Positions 7,336-15,256 of a stretch of 23,017 nucleotides of DNA are shown piece by piece; the first letter of the stretch is position 1; the number at the start of each line of letters is the position of its first letter. The stretch spans positions 1 through 23,017 of the forward strand of contig DASSZM010000081.1 of NCBI GenBank assembly GCA_035702855.1, given 5' to 3'. The notes under the pieces are model-generated. The model worked only from the letters and a program-made list of their open reading frames with translations. It had not been told where the DNA came from and did no database searches. The position numbers and the translations under genes were made by a program. Source of the DNA: JAKAQB01 sp035702855 (GTDB lineage Bacteria > Actinomycetota > Acidimicrobiia > Acidimicrobiales > Palsa-688).

Positions 7336-8001
7336 TCAGCTCCGGCCGGGGCTCACCAGACCCGTCTCGTAGGCGATGACGACCAGCTGGGCGCGGTCGC
7401 GGGCGCCGAGCTTGGTCATCGCCCGGCTCACGTGGGTCTTGGCCGTGAGCGGGCTCATGTACAAGGCGTCGGCGATCTCGTCGTTGTTCATCCCGGTGGC
7501 GACGAGTGCGAGCACCTCCCGCTCCCGGTCGGTGAGCACCGACAGCGGCGCGGCGTCGAGCGGCCGCTGGGCGCCCCGGCCGGCGATGCCGGCGATCAGG
7601 CGCCGAGTGACGCTCGGCGACAGGAGCGCCTCGCCCCGGGCGACCACGCGCACCGCCTCGAGCAACTGCTCGGGCTCGGTGTCCTTGACGAGGAAACCGC
7701 TGGCCCCCGAGCGCAGCGCCTCGAAGACGTACTCGTCGGCTTCGAAGGTGGTGAGGATCAGCACCCGCAGGTCCGCCAGGTCGGGAGCAGCCGCGATCCG
7801 CCGGGTGGCCTCGAGCCCGTCGACGCCGGGCATGCGGATGTCCATGAGCACCACGTCGGCGCCGGCGGAACGCGCGAGGTCGACGGCGGCCTGGCCGTCG
7901 CCCGCCTCCCCGACGATGTCGATGTCGTCGGCGGCGCCGAGCAGCACCCGGAACCCGGCGCGCACCAGCGCCTGGTCGTCGGCGAGGATGACCCGGATCA
8001 C
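7336..8001 (-). CDS. NarL/LuxR-family response regulator
   Basis: The 221-residue protein is a complete NarL-type regulator. The receiver domain (about 1-120) shows the acidic pair in ILADDQ (D8, D9), the phospho-acceptor D54 in VLMDIRMPG, the Thr in LILTTF and the Lys in GFLVKD. The LuxR-type helix-turn-helix (about 155-215) reads LTDREREVLALVATGMNNDE and then SPLTAKTHVSRAMTKLGARD. I chose GTG 8001, which gives the normal VIRVILADD N-terminus and overlaps the kinase stop as GTGA; a longer form would add unrelated residues from the kinase overlap. The gene is translationally coupled to the upstream kinase, from which it should receive phosphate. Targets are unknown, but the divergent secreted-protein gene and the kinase promoter are candidates. 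Confidence 0.93.
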   Translation of the reverse strand: MIRVILADDQALVRAGFRVLLGAADDIDIVGEAGDGQAAVDLARSAGADVVLMDIRMPGVDGLEATRRIAAAPDLADLRVLILTTFEADEYVFEALRSGASGFLVKDTEPEQLLEAVRVVARGEALLSPSVTRRLIAGIAGRGAQRPLDAAPLSVLTDREREVLALVATGMNNDEIADALYMSPLTAKTHVSRAMTKLGARDRAQLVVIAYETGLVSPGRS

Positions 8002-9229
8002 GAGCCGAGCAGCGTCGCCGGGGTGGCCGGGTCGGCGTCGTGCCGGGCGGGCGCCGCCGGTAGGTCGGCATGGACCCGCCACCCGCCGCCGGGCCGGGGT
8101 CCGGCCTCGAGCCGCCCACCGATGGCACGGGCCCGCTCGGCCATCCCCGCCAGGCCGCTGCCGGTGCCCTCGACGAACGGTGCGCCGCCGCTGCCGCCGT
8201 CGTCGACCACGTCCACGAGGATCCGCCCCCGCCCGCCGGTGACGCTCACCTCGGCAGTGGCACCGCTGGCGTGGCGGACGACGTTGGTGAGTGACTCCTG
8301 GACGATGCGGTGGACGGCGAGCGCCGTGCCGGGGGCCGCCGCTTGCAGGTCGGCGTCGCAGTGGAAGCCGAGGCGCACGCCGGCGGCGCGGGCCGCCTCG
8401 GCCAGCGCCTGCAGGCCGTGCCCGTCCGGGAGCGGCACGGCCAGTTGGGGCTCGTCCACCTGGCGGAGGACGTCGAGGATCGAGCGCAGCTCCCGGAGCC
8501 CGTCCTTGCTCGCGCTGCGGATCGCCTGGAGCGAGTCGGTCACCCCCGCCGGGTCGGTGCCGACGAGGGTGGATGCGGCCGTCGCCTGCACGTTGATCAT
8601 GGCCATGGAGTGGGCGACGACGTCATGGAGCTCCCGGGCGATGCGGAGCCGCTCGGCGGTCACCTGCTGGCGGATCTCCTCGGCGCGGGCCCGCTCGAGT
8701 TGCTCGCGCCGCAGCTGTTCGCTGTGCGCCCAGCGGTGCCGAGCGGACACGTAGCCGCCGACGGCCCCGGCGGCGACCATCTCCGCCCACATGTCGAGCT
8801 GCGGTCCGCCCCACCACCCCCACGGACCGCCCAGGCCGCCGGCCAGCCAGATCACGAGGGTCCCTCCGGCGCCGAGCCCGGCCACGACCGGCCAGCGCTG
8901 CCCGGACACCGCCAGCGCGTACAGGGCGACCAGAACCATCACCAGCGCGGCGCCGTAGACCTCACCCGACGCCGCCACCAGGCGGCGCCGGCCACCGTGG
9001 CCAGGTAGACGGCAACCGGATAGGAGCGACGCCACCACAGCAGCGCCGCCGGGACGACGAGGACAGCGAACAAGGCCGGGAAGGGGTGGTGCCGCAGGTG
9101 CAGCCCGGCGTAGTGGTGCGCCGGGTAGGCCTCGGCGATCGACCCGGCGAGGACAAGGCCCACCACGACTGCAACGCCGGCGGGCTCGACCCACCTGCTG
9201 CGGAGGAGCCGGCGGGCGGCGAGGGGCAT
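7998..9229 (-). CDS. HisKA_3-type sensor histidine kinase, split by one frameshift
   Basis: The cytoplasmic part is intact: the DHp helix RLRIARELHDVVAHSMAMIN with the phospho-His in ELHD, the N box VQESLTNVVRHASG, the D/G1-like VDVVDDGGSGG and the G2 box GTGSGLAGMAERARAIGG. These mark a NarX/DesK-like kinase. Several membrane segments precede a coiled linker. The N-terminal membrane part (ATG 9229, MPLAARRLLRSRW, then SYPVAVYLATVAG) is in a different frame from the rest (LVAASGEVYGAALVMVLVAL onward); the switch lies at about 8969-8985. Without the shift the kinase would be about 410 residues and complete. Either a one-base error or a real mutation could be the cause; a kinase starting internally would lose its first membrane helices. 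It overlaps the response regulator by four bases (GTGA). Confidence 0.85.
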
Positions 9230-9236
9230 GGACAGA

Positions 9237-9312
9237 GGCTACGGCGCCGAGCGGGGCGAGCCGTACGGCAGCAGGAGGCTCCTCGGCTACTCCCGGGGAT
9301 GTAGTCGGCTAC
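9237..9312. promoter_or_regulatory. Three GGCTAC repeats in the kinase/secreted-protein divergent region
   Basis: GGCTAC occurs at 9237-9242, 9285-9290 and 9307-9312. The last two extend to TCGGCTAC and are 22 bp apart, about two helix turns, and they flank an imperfect palindrome centred on CCCGGG. The region separates the kinase start from the secreted-protein gene, a natural place for response-regulator sites. Six-base matches in GC-rich DNA can occur by chance. Confidence 0.3.
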
Positions 9313-9449
9313 CGCCGTGGGGGCAGCGGCGATGCCTCCGCCGGGACGACGCACGAGCAGGGGCGGGCTGCGGATGCTGGTGGAGCGAGCCCGGCGGCCG
9401 CACGACCGACCGCCCACCCCGCACCGACCCGCGACAAGGAGCCCCTGCC

Positions 9450-10085
9450 ATGACCTTCCGACGCCCCTCCCTCCGCCGTCTCGTCCCCGTCACCGCCGCT
9501 GCCGTCGCCCTGGGCGCGACGGTGGCGACGGCCGCCGCCTTCACGTCCGGGCCGCCGGCTGCCGCCGCCGCACGGGGCCCCTTCGCGGCGATGTCCTCCT
9601 CGTGGTCGCCGGCCGGCGGCCCGCCGCCGTGGGCACCGACCGGCGCCTGGTCCGGCGCCGGCGGCGCACCCTGGGGACCCTGGTCCCGTCCCGCCCCGGC
9701 ACACGCCGAGTACTTCCACGTGATGTCCACCAAGCCCTCCGGACCGGGCGCCATCATCGTCACCGGCGTCGTCAACGCCGGTGGCACGGAGCACCCCGGG
9801 CGGGCGATCGACCAGGCCAGCTTCAAGGGCGGCACCTTCCGGATCGACCACAGCGTCGGGCGGCCCACGACCCACTTCGACGCCGCCACCTGCGTCGGGA
9901 CCATCACCCAGGCCGGGCCGTTCAAGGTCATCGACGCCACCGGCCAGATGCGCAAGCTGACCGGCAGCGGCCACTACGTCTTCCGGGCGCTCTACACCAC
10001 CGCCAAGACGGGCGGCCACTGCACCTCGACCATGACCGCCTACACCGAGACCATCGACGGCGAGGCGACCGTCCACGGGAGCTGA
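9450..10085 (+). CDS. Secreted protein of unknown family
   Basis: ATG 9450 is set by an ideal AAGGAG at 9436-9441, 8 bases upstream. The 211-residue product has a basic start (MTFRRPSLRRLV), a hydrophobic signal segment (about 12-32) and an Ala-rich cleavage region. Next comes a low-complexity Trp/Pro/Gly/Ser linker (about 48-86, e.g. GGPPPWAPTG and GGAPWGPWSRP). The C-terminal domain (about 88-211) looks beta-rich and has two Cys (in CVGTIT and HCTSTM) that may form a disulfide. Its 'FKVIDATGQMRKLTGSGHYV' stretch resembles the 'F.i..aTG.f..ltGsG.y' pattern seen in barrel-type secreted proteins, but I cannot name a family. It is divergent from the two-component operon and followed by a strong hairpin, so it is probably monocistronic. 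Confidence 0.85.
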   Translation: MTFRRPSLRRLVPVTAAAVALGATVATAAAFTSGPPAAAAARGPFAAMSSSWSPAGGPPPWAPTGAWSGAGGAPWGPWSRPAPAHAEYFHVMSTKPSGPGAIIVTGVVNAGGTEHPGRAIDQASFKGGTFRIDHSVGRPTTHFDAATCVGTITQAGPFKVIDATGQMRKLTGSGHYVFRALYTTAKTGGHCTSTMTAYTETIDGEATVHGS

Positions 10086-10095
10086 CCGGCTCCTC

Positions 10096-10132
10096 GCCCG
10101 CCCCGGGAGGCGGACAGGTCCCCGGGGCGGGC
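10096..10132. terminator. 12-bp perfect stem after the secreted-protein gene
   Basis: GCCCGCCCCGGG (10096-10107) and CCCGGGGCGGGC (10121-10132) are exact reverse complements around a 13-base loop. The stem starts ten bases after the secreted-protein stop and ends before the amidase gene. There is no T-tract. It probably ends the upstream transcript, making the amidase a separate unit. Confidence 0.6.
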
Positions 10133-10174
10133 TGCAGGGCGGCGGGGCGGACCGCTGCCTGCGATGATCACGAC

Positions 10175-10981
10175 ATGATCACGGTGGCGTCCGCCCAACT
10201 GTCCCTGTCGGTCGGCGACGTCGCGGCCAACCGGGGCGCCGGCCTGGCCGCCATCGACGAGGCCGCCGCCGCCGGCGCCTCGCTGATCGTGCTGCCGGAG
10301 CTTTCCGACACCGGCTACGTCATGCGCTCCCCGGACGAGGCCGCCGCCCTCGCCGACCACGAGGGCACCCTCGGCGCCTGGGCGGCGGCGGCGGCGCGCA
10401 CCGGGATGGTGGTGGTCGGCGGCCTGTGCGTCGCAGACGGGGACGGGACCCTGCGCAACGCCGCTGCCGTCGTCGACCCCACCGGGGTCCGGGCGCTCTA
10501 CCGCAAGGCCCACCTCTGGGACGCCGAGCCCGACCTGTTCGCCCCCGGCGGCGATCCGCCCCCCGTCGTCGACACCGCCGCCGGGCGGGTCGCGGTCATG
10601 GTCTGCTACGACCTGGAGTTCCCCGACTGGGTCCGCAAGGCCGCGACGGCCGGGGCCGACATCCTCGCCGCCCCGGTCAACTGGCCGAAGCTCGCCGATC
10701 CCCCGCCCGGGGAACGGCCCGCCGAGGTGATCAAGGCGCAAGCCGCCGCCGCCACCAACGGCGTGTGGGTGATCGTCGCCGACCGCTGCGGGGTGGAGCG
10801 GGGCGTGGACTGGGTGGGTGGGTCGGTCGTCGTCGACCCCGACGGCTACCCGGTGGCCGGCCCCGCCGGCAGCGGCCGGCCAGCGTTGCTGCTCGCCGAC
10901 GTCGACCCGGCCCGGGCCCGCGACAAGGCGCTCGGGCCCCGCAACGACCGGTTCGCCGATCGCCGCCCCGCCCTGTACTGA
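10175..10981 (+). CDS. Carbon-nitrogen hydrolase (nitrilase superfamily amidase)
   Basis: The 268-residue protein has the full nitrilase-superfamily Glu-Lys-Cys triad: E42 in VLPELSDTGY, K111 in LYRKAHLWD and C144 in VMVCYDLEFPDW. Conserved flanking blocks include QAAAATNGVWVIVADRCGVE and the C-terminal VVVDPDGYPVAG. Family members hydrolyse amides, omega-amides, carbamoyl compounds or cyanides by a thioester intermediate; 'CYDLEFPDW' is typical of amidase and omega-amidase branches, not true nitrilases. ATG 10175 matches the usual N-terminus (MITVASAQL), although no clear ribosome site precedes it. The lutABC genes follow 113 bp downstream on the same strand and may be co-transcribed. The protein is cytoplasmic, with no signal peptide. 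The substrate is not known. Confidence 0.9.
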   Translation: MITVASAQLSLSVGDVAANRGAGLAAIDEAAAAGASLIVLPELSDTGYVMRSPDEAAALADHEGTLGAWAAAAARTGMVVVGGLCVADGDGTLRNAAAVVDPTGVRALYRKAHLWDAEPDLFAPGGDPPPVVDTAAGRVAVMVCYDLEFPDWVRKAATAGADILAAPVNWPKLADPPPGERPAEVIKAQAAAATNGVWVIVADRCGVERGVDWVGGSVVVDPDGYPVAGPAGSGRPALLLADVDPARARDKALGPRNDRFADRRPALY

Positions 10982-11094
10982 TTCCGTCCGAAGGCCGGCG
11001 GCCGCCCCTGGCAGCCGCGCCCCGCGCGACACTGGCCCATTCGATGTGGCGGCCCGTACGGCCGGGCCCGTCCCCGCCCGAAGGGAGCGAACCA

Positions 11095-11823
11095 CTGCGC
11101 ATCGCCTTGATGGTCACCTGCCTGGTCGACGGGCTGTTCCCCGACGTCGGGCGGGCGACCGTCGCCCTCCTGCGGCGCCTCGGGCATGTGGTGGAGGTCC
11201 CCGACGGGCAGACCTGCTGCGGGCAGATGCACATCAACACCGGCTACGGGCCCGCTGCGGTGGGGGTGGTACGCCACCACGTCGAGGCCTTCGCCGCCAC
11301 CGACGTCGTGGTGGCGCCGTCGGCGTCCTGCGTCGGGTCGGTCCGCCACCAGCACGCGGCGCTGGCCCGCCAGGCGGGCGACACCGCGCTGGCCGCGGCG
11401 GCCGAGGCCCTGGCGGCGCGCACCTACGAGCTGTCGGAGCTGCTCGTCGACGTGCTCGGCGTCACCGATGTCGGCGCCTACTACCCCCATCGCGTCACCT
11501 GGCACCCGACCTGCCATTCCCTGCGGGTCCTGGGCGTCGGCGACCGCCCCCGCCGGCTGCTCGAGGCGGTCGAGGGCCTGCAGCTGGTGGACCTGCCCGA
11601 CGCCGCGGACTGCTGCGGCTTCGGGGGCACCTTCGCCCTGAAGAACGCGGCGGTGTCGGCGGCCATGCTCGACGACAAGCTCCGCCGGATCGCCGCCACC
11701 GGCGCCGAGCGCTGCGCCAGCGGGGACGCCTCCTGCCTGATGCAGATCGGCGGGGGCCTGTCACGCTCGGGCAGCCCGACCAGACCGGTGCATCTGGCGG
11801 AGATCCTGGCGGCCACGCGGTGA
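11095..11823 (+). CDS. lutA: LutA, Fe-S oxidoreductase subunit of L-lactate utilisation
   Basis: LutA is the cysteine-rich (CCG-domain) subunit of the LutABC complex, which oxidises L-lactate to pyruvate in the cytoplasm. The N-terminus LRIALMVTCLVDGLFPDVG matches the family start. Two CCG-type repeats follow: GQTCCGQMHINTGY with its partner SASCVG, and DAADCCGFGGTFALKNAAVS with HPTCHS ahead of it. The C-terminus (SGDASCLMQIGGGLSR) is also typical. The reading frame is open to ATG 11044, but that adds 17 Pro/Arg-rich residues foreign to the family. An AAGGGAG at 11081-11087 lies seven bases before CTG 11095, and the family N-terminus begins exactly there, so I use CTG (242 residues). Its stop overlaps the lutB start as GTGA. 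Confidence 0.9.
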   Translation: MRIALMVTCLVDGLFPDVGRATVALLRRLGHVVEVPDGQTCCGQMHINTGYGPAAVGVVRHHVEAFAATDVVVAPSASCVGSVRHQHAALARQAGDTALAAAAEALAARTYELSELLVDVLGVTDVGAYYPHRVTWHPTCHSLRVLGVGDRPRRLLEAVEGLQLVDLPDAADCCGFGGTFALKNAAVSAAMLDDKLRRIAATGAERCASGDASCLMQIGGGLSRSGSPTRPVHLAEILAATR

Positions 11824-13250
11824 GCGACGCCGGCTGGATCCCCGTCGCCCCCCCGGGGGTCGGCCACCTCCGCGGCGGGAGGCCTTTCCCCCAGGAGGCG
11901 GCGGACGCGCTGGCCGACGCGACGCTGCGGTCGAATTTGACCGGCGCCACGACCCGCATCCGGGCGAAGCGGGACGCAGCGGTGGCCGAGGTCCCCGACT
12001 GGGAGCAGCTGCGCGCCGCGGGCGCCGCCATCAAGGACGACGTGCTCGCCCACCTCGACACCTACCTGCTGCAGCTGGAGGAGCAGGTGACCGCCCGCGG
12101 CGGGACGGTGCACTGGGCGGCCGACGCCGTCGAGGCCAACCGGATCGTGGTGGACCTCGTCCGGGCCGCCCGGGCGGACGAGGTCGTCAAGGTGAAGTCC
12201 ATGGCGACCCAGGAGATCGGCCTCAACGAGGCCCTGGCCGCGGCGGGGGTAGCCCCGATCGAGACCGATCTGGCCGAGCTGATCGTGCAGCTCGGCGACG
12301 ACTGGCCGAGTCACTTCCTCGTCCCCGCCATCCACCGCAACCGCACCGAGATCCGCGACATCTTCCGCCGGGCCATGCCCGGCGCCGACCCCGACCTGCC
12401 CGACGAGCCGGCGGCGCTCGCCGAGGCCTCCCGCCGCTACCTGCGCGCCAAGTTCCTCGCCGCCGGCGTGGCGGTCAGCGGGGCGAACTTCGCGGTGGCC
12501 GAGACCGGCACGCTCGCCGTGGTGGAGAGCGAGGGCAACGGGCGGATGTGCCTCACCCTGCCCCGCACCCTCGTCACCGTCATGGGCATCGAGAAGCTCC
12601 TGCCCCGCTGGGCCGACCTCGAGGTGTTCATGCAGCTGCTCCCCCGCTCCTCCACCGCCGAGCGGATGAACCCGTACACGTCGTTCTGGAGTGGCGCCAC
12701 CGAGGGGCAGGACTTCCACCTGGTCCTGCTCGACAACGGCCGGACCGCCACCCTGGCCGACCCCGCCGGGCGCGCCGCGCTGCGCTGCATCCGCTGCTCG
12801 GCCTGCCTCAACGTCTGCCCCGTCTACGAACGCGTCGGTGGCCACGCCTACGGCTCGGTCTACCCCGGCCCCATCGGCGCCGTCCTGTCCCCGCAGCTCA
12901 CCGGCATCGAGTCCAACGCCACCCTCCCGTTCGCCTCGACCCTCTGCGGCGCCTGCTACCAGGCGTGCCCGGTGGCCATCGACATCCCCACGATGCTCGT
13001 CCACCTGCGCGAGCGGGCCGTGGCCGCCGGGGCCGAGCCGATCACCGAGCGGGCCGCCATGCGGGCCATGGCGTGGCTCATGGCCTCCCCCCGGCGGTGG
13101 GGAGCCGGCCTGGCGGCCCTGCGCGCCGGGCGACCCCTCGGGCCCCGCCCGCCCCTCCCCCCACCGCTGTCGGGCTGGACCTCGGACCGGGACCTCCCCC
13201 GCCCGCCGGCACGGACCTTCCGCCAGTGGTGGGACGCGGAGGGCCGGTGA
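11820..13250 (+). CDS. lutB: LutB, iron-sulfur subunit of L-lactate utilisation complex
   Basis: LutB carries the iron-sulfur clusters of the LutABC lactate oxidation complex. The 476-residue protein has an LUD domain in the N-terminal half (VVKVKSMATQEIGLNEALAA, GANFAVAETGTLAVVESEGN, MGIEKLLPRW). A ferredoxin-like pair of 4Fe-4S motifs follows: C323-x2-C326-x2-C329-x3-C333 in CIRCSACLNVCPVY, and C376-x2-C379-x3-C383 in CGACYQACPVAIDIP. The C-terminal tail ends FRQWWDAEGR, as in the family. GTG 11820 overlaps the lutA TGA, and its TGA overlaps lutC's GTG, so the three subunits are translationally coupled and probably made in fixed ratio. All expected cysteines are present. Confidence 0.95.
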   Translation: MSDAGWIPVAPPGVGHLRGGRPFPQEAADALADATLRSNLTGATTRIRAKRDAAVAEVPDWEQLRAAGAAIKDDVLAHLDTYLLQLEEQVTARGGTVHWAADAVEANRIVVDLVRAARADEVVKVKSMATQEIGLNEALAAAGVAPIETDLAELIVQLGDDWPSHFLVPAIHRNRTEIRDIFRRAMPGADPDLPDEPAALAEASRRYLRAKFLAAGVAVSGANFAVAETGTLAVVESEGNGRMCLTLPRTLVTVMGIEKLLPRWADLEVFMQLLPRSSTAERMNPYTSFWSGATEGQDFHLVLLDNGRTATLADPAGRAALRCIRCSACLNVCPVYERVGGHAYGSVYPGPIGAVLSPQLTGIESNATLPFASTLCGACYQACPVAIDIPTMLVHLRERAVAAGAEPITERAAMRAMAWLMASPRRWGAGLAALRAGRPLGPRPPLPPPLSGWTSDRDLPRPPARTFRQWWDAEGR

Positions 13251-13882
13251 CCGGGTCCCGGGAGACGATCCTCGCCCGCATCCGGGCGGCGAGCCCCCCA
13301 TCGGCCCGGCCGCCGCTCGGCGCCGTCGAGCGCTCCTACCGGGGACCGGCCGGCGCCGGCGACCCCGACCGCTTCGCCTCGCGCGTCGCCGACTACCGGG
13401 CCGAGGTCACCCGCTGCGGCCCGGGCGAGGTCGCCGACGCCGTCGCCGCCGCCCTGGACGCCGGCGGCGCCCGGCGCGTCGTGGCCCCCGCCGGGCTCGA
13501 CCCCGCCTGGCTCCCCGACGGCCCCGAGCTCCTCGGCGACGAGCCACCCCTCACCGCCGCGCAGCTCGACGCCGCCGACGCCACCCTCACCACCTGCGCC
13601 GTCGCCGTCGCCGAAACCGGGACGATCATCCTCGACCACGGGCCGGGACAGGGCCGGCGGGCCCTCACCCTCGTCCCCGACCTGCACGTCGTCGTCGTGC
13701 CCGCCGAGGCGATCGTCGCCGGTGTGCCCGACGCCGTCGCCCGCCTCGACCCCGCCCGGCCCCACACCTGGATCAGCGGGCCCAGCGCCACCAGCGACAT
13801 CGAGCTCGACCGGGTCGAAGGCGTCCACGGGCCCCGCACCCTCCACGTCGTGGTCTGCGAGGCGCCGGCCGACCGGGCCTGA
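13247..13882 (+). CDS. lutC: LutC, LUD-domain subunit of L-lactate utilisation
   Basis: LutC is the third LutABC protein and consists of a single LUD (DUF162) domain. The 211-residue product begins with the typical helix VTGSRETILARIRAA and carries VAVAETGTIILDHGPGQGRR, LVPDLHVVVVPAEAIV, and the closing TWISGPSATSDIELDRVEGV and GPRTLHVVV motifs. Length fits the family. GTG 13247 overlaps lutB's stop as GTGA. The gene is last in the operon and converges on the acyl-CoA dehydrogenase gene, 44 bp away. A lutR-type GntR regulator is not present in the window, so control of the operon is not visible. Confidence 0.95.
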   Translation: MTGSRETILARIRAASPPSARPPLGAVERSYRGPAGAGDPDRFASRVADYRAEVTRCGPGEVADAVAAALDAGGARRVVAPAGLDPAWLPDGPELLGDEPPLTAAQLDAADATLTTCAVAVAETGTIILDHGPGQGRRALTLVPDLHVVVVPAEAIVAGVPDAVARLDPARPHTWISGPSATSDIELDRVEGVHGPRTLHVVVCEAPADRA

Positions 13883-13892
13883 CGCCGCCGGC

Positions 13893-13920
13893 CGCCGGCC
13901 ACCGGGACCCGGTCGCGGCG
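13893..13920. terminator. Weak hairpin between lutC and the acyl-CoA dehydrogenase gene
   Basis: In the 44-bp convergent gap, ACCGGG (13901-13906) and CCCGGT (13908-13913) pair, with an outer CGCCG/CGGCG pairing (13893-13897 with 13916-13920). Any real loop would have to open some inner pairs. A two-way terminator is plausible from position, but the structure is imperfect and lacks a T-tract. Confidence 0.3.
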
Positions 13921-13926
13921 CCCGCC

Positions 13927-15093
13927 TCAGCGGTAGGCGGAGATCCCGGTGAGCGCCTGCCCGATCGCCAGCTGGTGCACCTCGCTGGTCCCCTCGTAGG
14001 TGAGCACCGACTCCAGGTTGTTGGCGTGGCGGAGGACCGGGTACTCGGTGGTGATCCCGGCGGCACCGAGCACGGTTCGGCAGACGCGGGCGATGTCGAT
14101 GGCCTCGCGCACGTTGTTGAGCTTGCCGACGCTCACCTGCTCGGGCCGCAGCCGTCCCTGGTCCTTCAGCCGGCCGAGGTGCAGGGCCAGCAGGAGGCCC
14201 TTGGACAGCTCGACGGCGGCGTCGGCCAGCTTGGCCTGGGTCAGCTGGAACCCGGCGATGGGCCGGTCGAACTGGACCCGGTCGCCGGCGTAGGCCAGGG
14301 CGGTGTTGAGGCAGTCCCGGGCGGCGCCCATGGCCCCCCAGACGATCCCGAAGCGCGCCTCGTTGAGGCACGACAGCGGCGCCGACAGCCCCCGGCCCTC
14401 GGGGAGCATGGCCGAGGCGGGCAGGCGGACGTCCTGGAGCGACAGTTCGGAGGTCGCCGAGGCGCGCAGCGACAGCTTGTGGTGGATGTCGCCGGTCGAG
14501 AAGCCGGGTGTCCCCCGCGGGACGAGGAAGCCGCGGATGCCCTCGTCGGTGCGGGCCCACACGGTCGCCACGTCGGCGAGGCTGCCGTTGGTGATCCACA
14601 TCTTGGCGCCGTTGAGGACCCAGTCGCCGCCGTCGCGCCGGGCGTTGGTCCGCATCCCGGCCGGGTTGGAGCCGAAGTCCGGCTCGGTCAACCCGAAACA
14701 CCCGATGGCCTCGCCGGTGGCGAGGCGCGGCAGCCACTGCTGCTTCTGCTCCTCGGACCCCCACCGCCAGATGGAGTACATCGCCAGGGACCCCTGCACC
14801 GACACGAAGCTGCGCAGGCCGCTGTCGCCGGCTTCGAGCTCCAGGCAGGCGAGCCCGTAGCTGACGGCGTTGGTGCCGGCGCACCCGTAGCCGGTGAGGT
14901 GCATGCCGAACAGCCCGAGGCTGCCGAGCTCCGCCGCCAGCTCCCGGGGGGCGACGCCCTCCTCGAACCAGGCGGCGATGTTGGGGCGCACCGCCTTGTC
15001 GACGAAGCTGCGGACCGTCCCCTGGATCATGCGCTCCTCGTCGTCGAGCAGCGAGTCGAAGTCGACGAGGGCACTGGCGTCGTCGATGGCCAC
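13927..15093 (-). CDS. gcdH: Acyl-CoA dehydrogenase, glutaryl-CoA dehydrogenase-like
   Basis: The 388-residue flavoenzyme has the full acyl-CoA dehydrogenase fold. The FAD/substrate motif is CFGLTEPDFGSNPAGMRTNA, followed by LNGAKMWITNGSLADVATVW, then VQFDRPIAGFQLTQAKLADA and TYEGTSEVHQLAIGQALTG, with E367 the expected catalytic base. The 'FGLTEPD.GSdP' and 'TYEGT..vh.L..G...TG' forms are those of glutaryl-CoA dehydrogenase, which oxidises and decarboxylates glutaryl-CoA to crotonyl-CoA in lysine/tryptophan/glutarate breakdown; other short-chain enzymes remain possible. I chose GTG 15093 because GGAGG sits seven bases upstream (15101-15105). A longer frame to 15183 would add an unrelated Arg/Pro stretch. 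The DAO-like oxidoreductase gene lies upstream in the same orientation with a 163-bp gap, so this gene probably has its own promoter. Confidence 0.88.
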   Translation of the reverse strand: MAIDDASALVDFDSLLDDEERMIQGTVRSFVDKAVRPNIAAWFEEGVAPRELAAELGSLGLFGMHLTGYGCAGTNAVSYGLACLELEAGDSGLRSFVSVQGSLAMYSIWRWGSEEQKQQWLPRLATGEAIGCFGLTEPDFGSNPAGMRTNARRDGGDWVLNGAKMWITNGSLADVATVWARTDEGIRGFLVPRGTPGFSTGDIHHKLSLRASATSELSLQDVRLPASAMLPEGRGLSAPLSCLNEARFGIVWGAMGAARDCLNTALAYAGDRVQFDRPIAGFQLTQAKLADAAVELSKGLLLALHLGRLKDQGRLRPEQVSVGKLNNVREAIDIARVCRTVLGAAGITTEYPVLRHANNLESVLTYEGTSEVHQLAIGQALTGISAYR

Positions 15094-15154
15094 AGACCTA
15101 CCTCCTAGCGGGGGGCGGGCGGGTGGCCCACGACGGCCGGCACCTGCCGCGTGT

Positions 15155-15168
15155 CGCGACCGATCGCG
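15155..15168. promoter_or_regulatory. Short inverted repeat upstream of the acyl-CoA dehydrogenase gene
   Basis: CGCGA (15155-15159) and TCGCG (15164-15168) flank CCGA, about 60 bases upstream of the dehydrogenase GTG. It may be an operator, but a 5-bp arm of this composition is easily found by chance. No clear -35/-10 pair was seen in the gap 15094-15256. Confidence 0.2.
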
Positions 15169-15256
15169 GCCGTGACAGACCACCCGATCCGATCTGGCGG
15201 ACCCTAGCGCACCGCCTGGGCACCCGGCCGACCCGGCGAGCGAGGCCGGGGACCCG

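Noticed and set aside
12691..15108. Long plus-strand open frame across lutB, lutC and the acyl-CoA dehydrogenase
   Set aside because: It crosses three clearly coded genes out of frame or antisense, and its translation is low complexity. GC-rich codon bias explains it.
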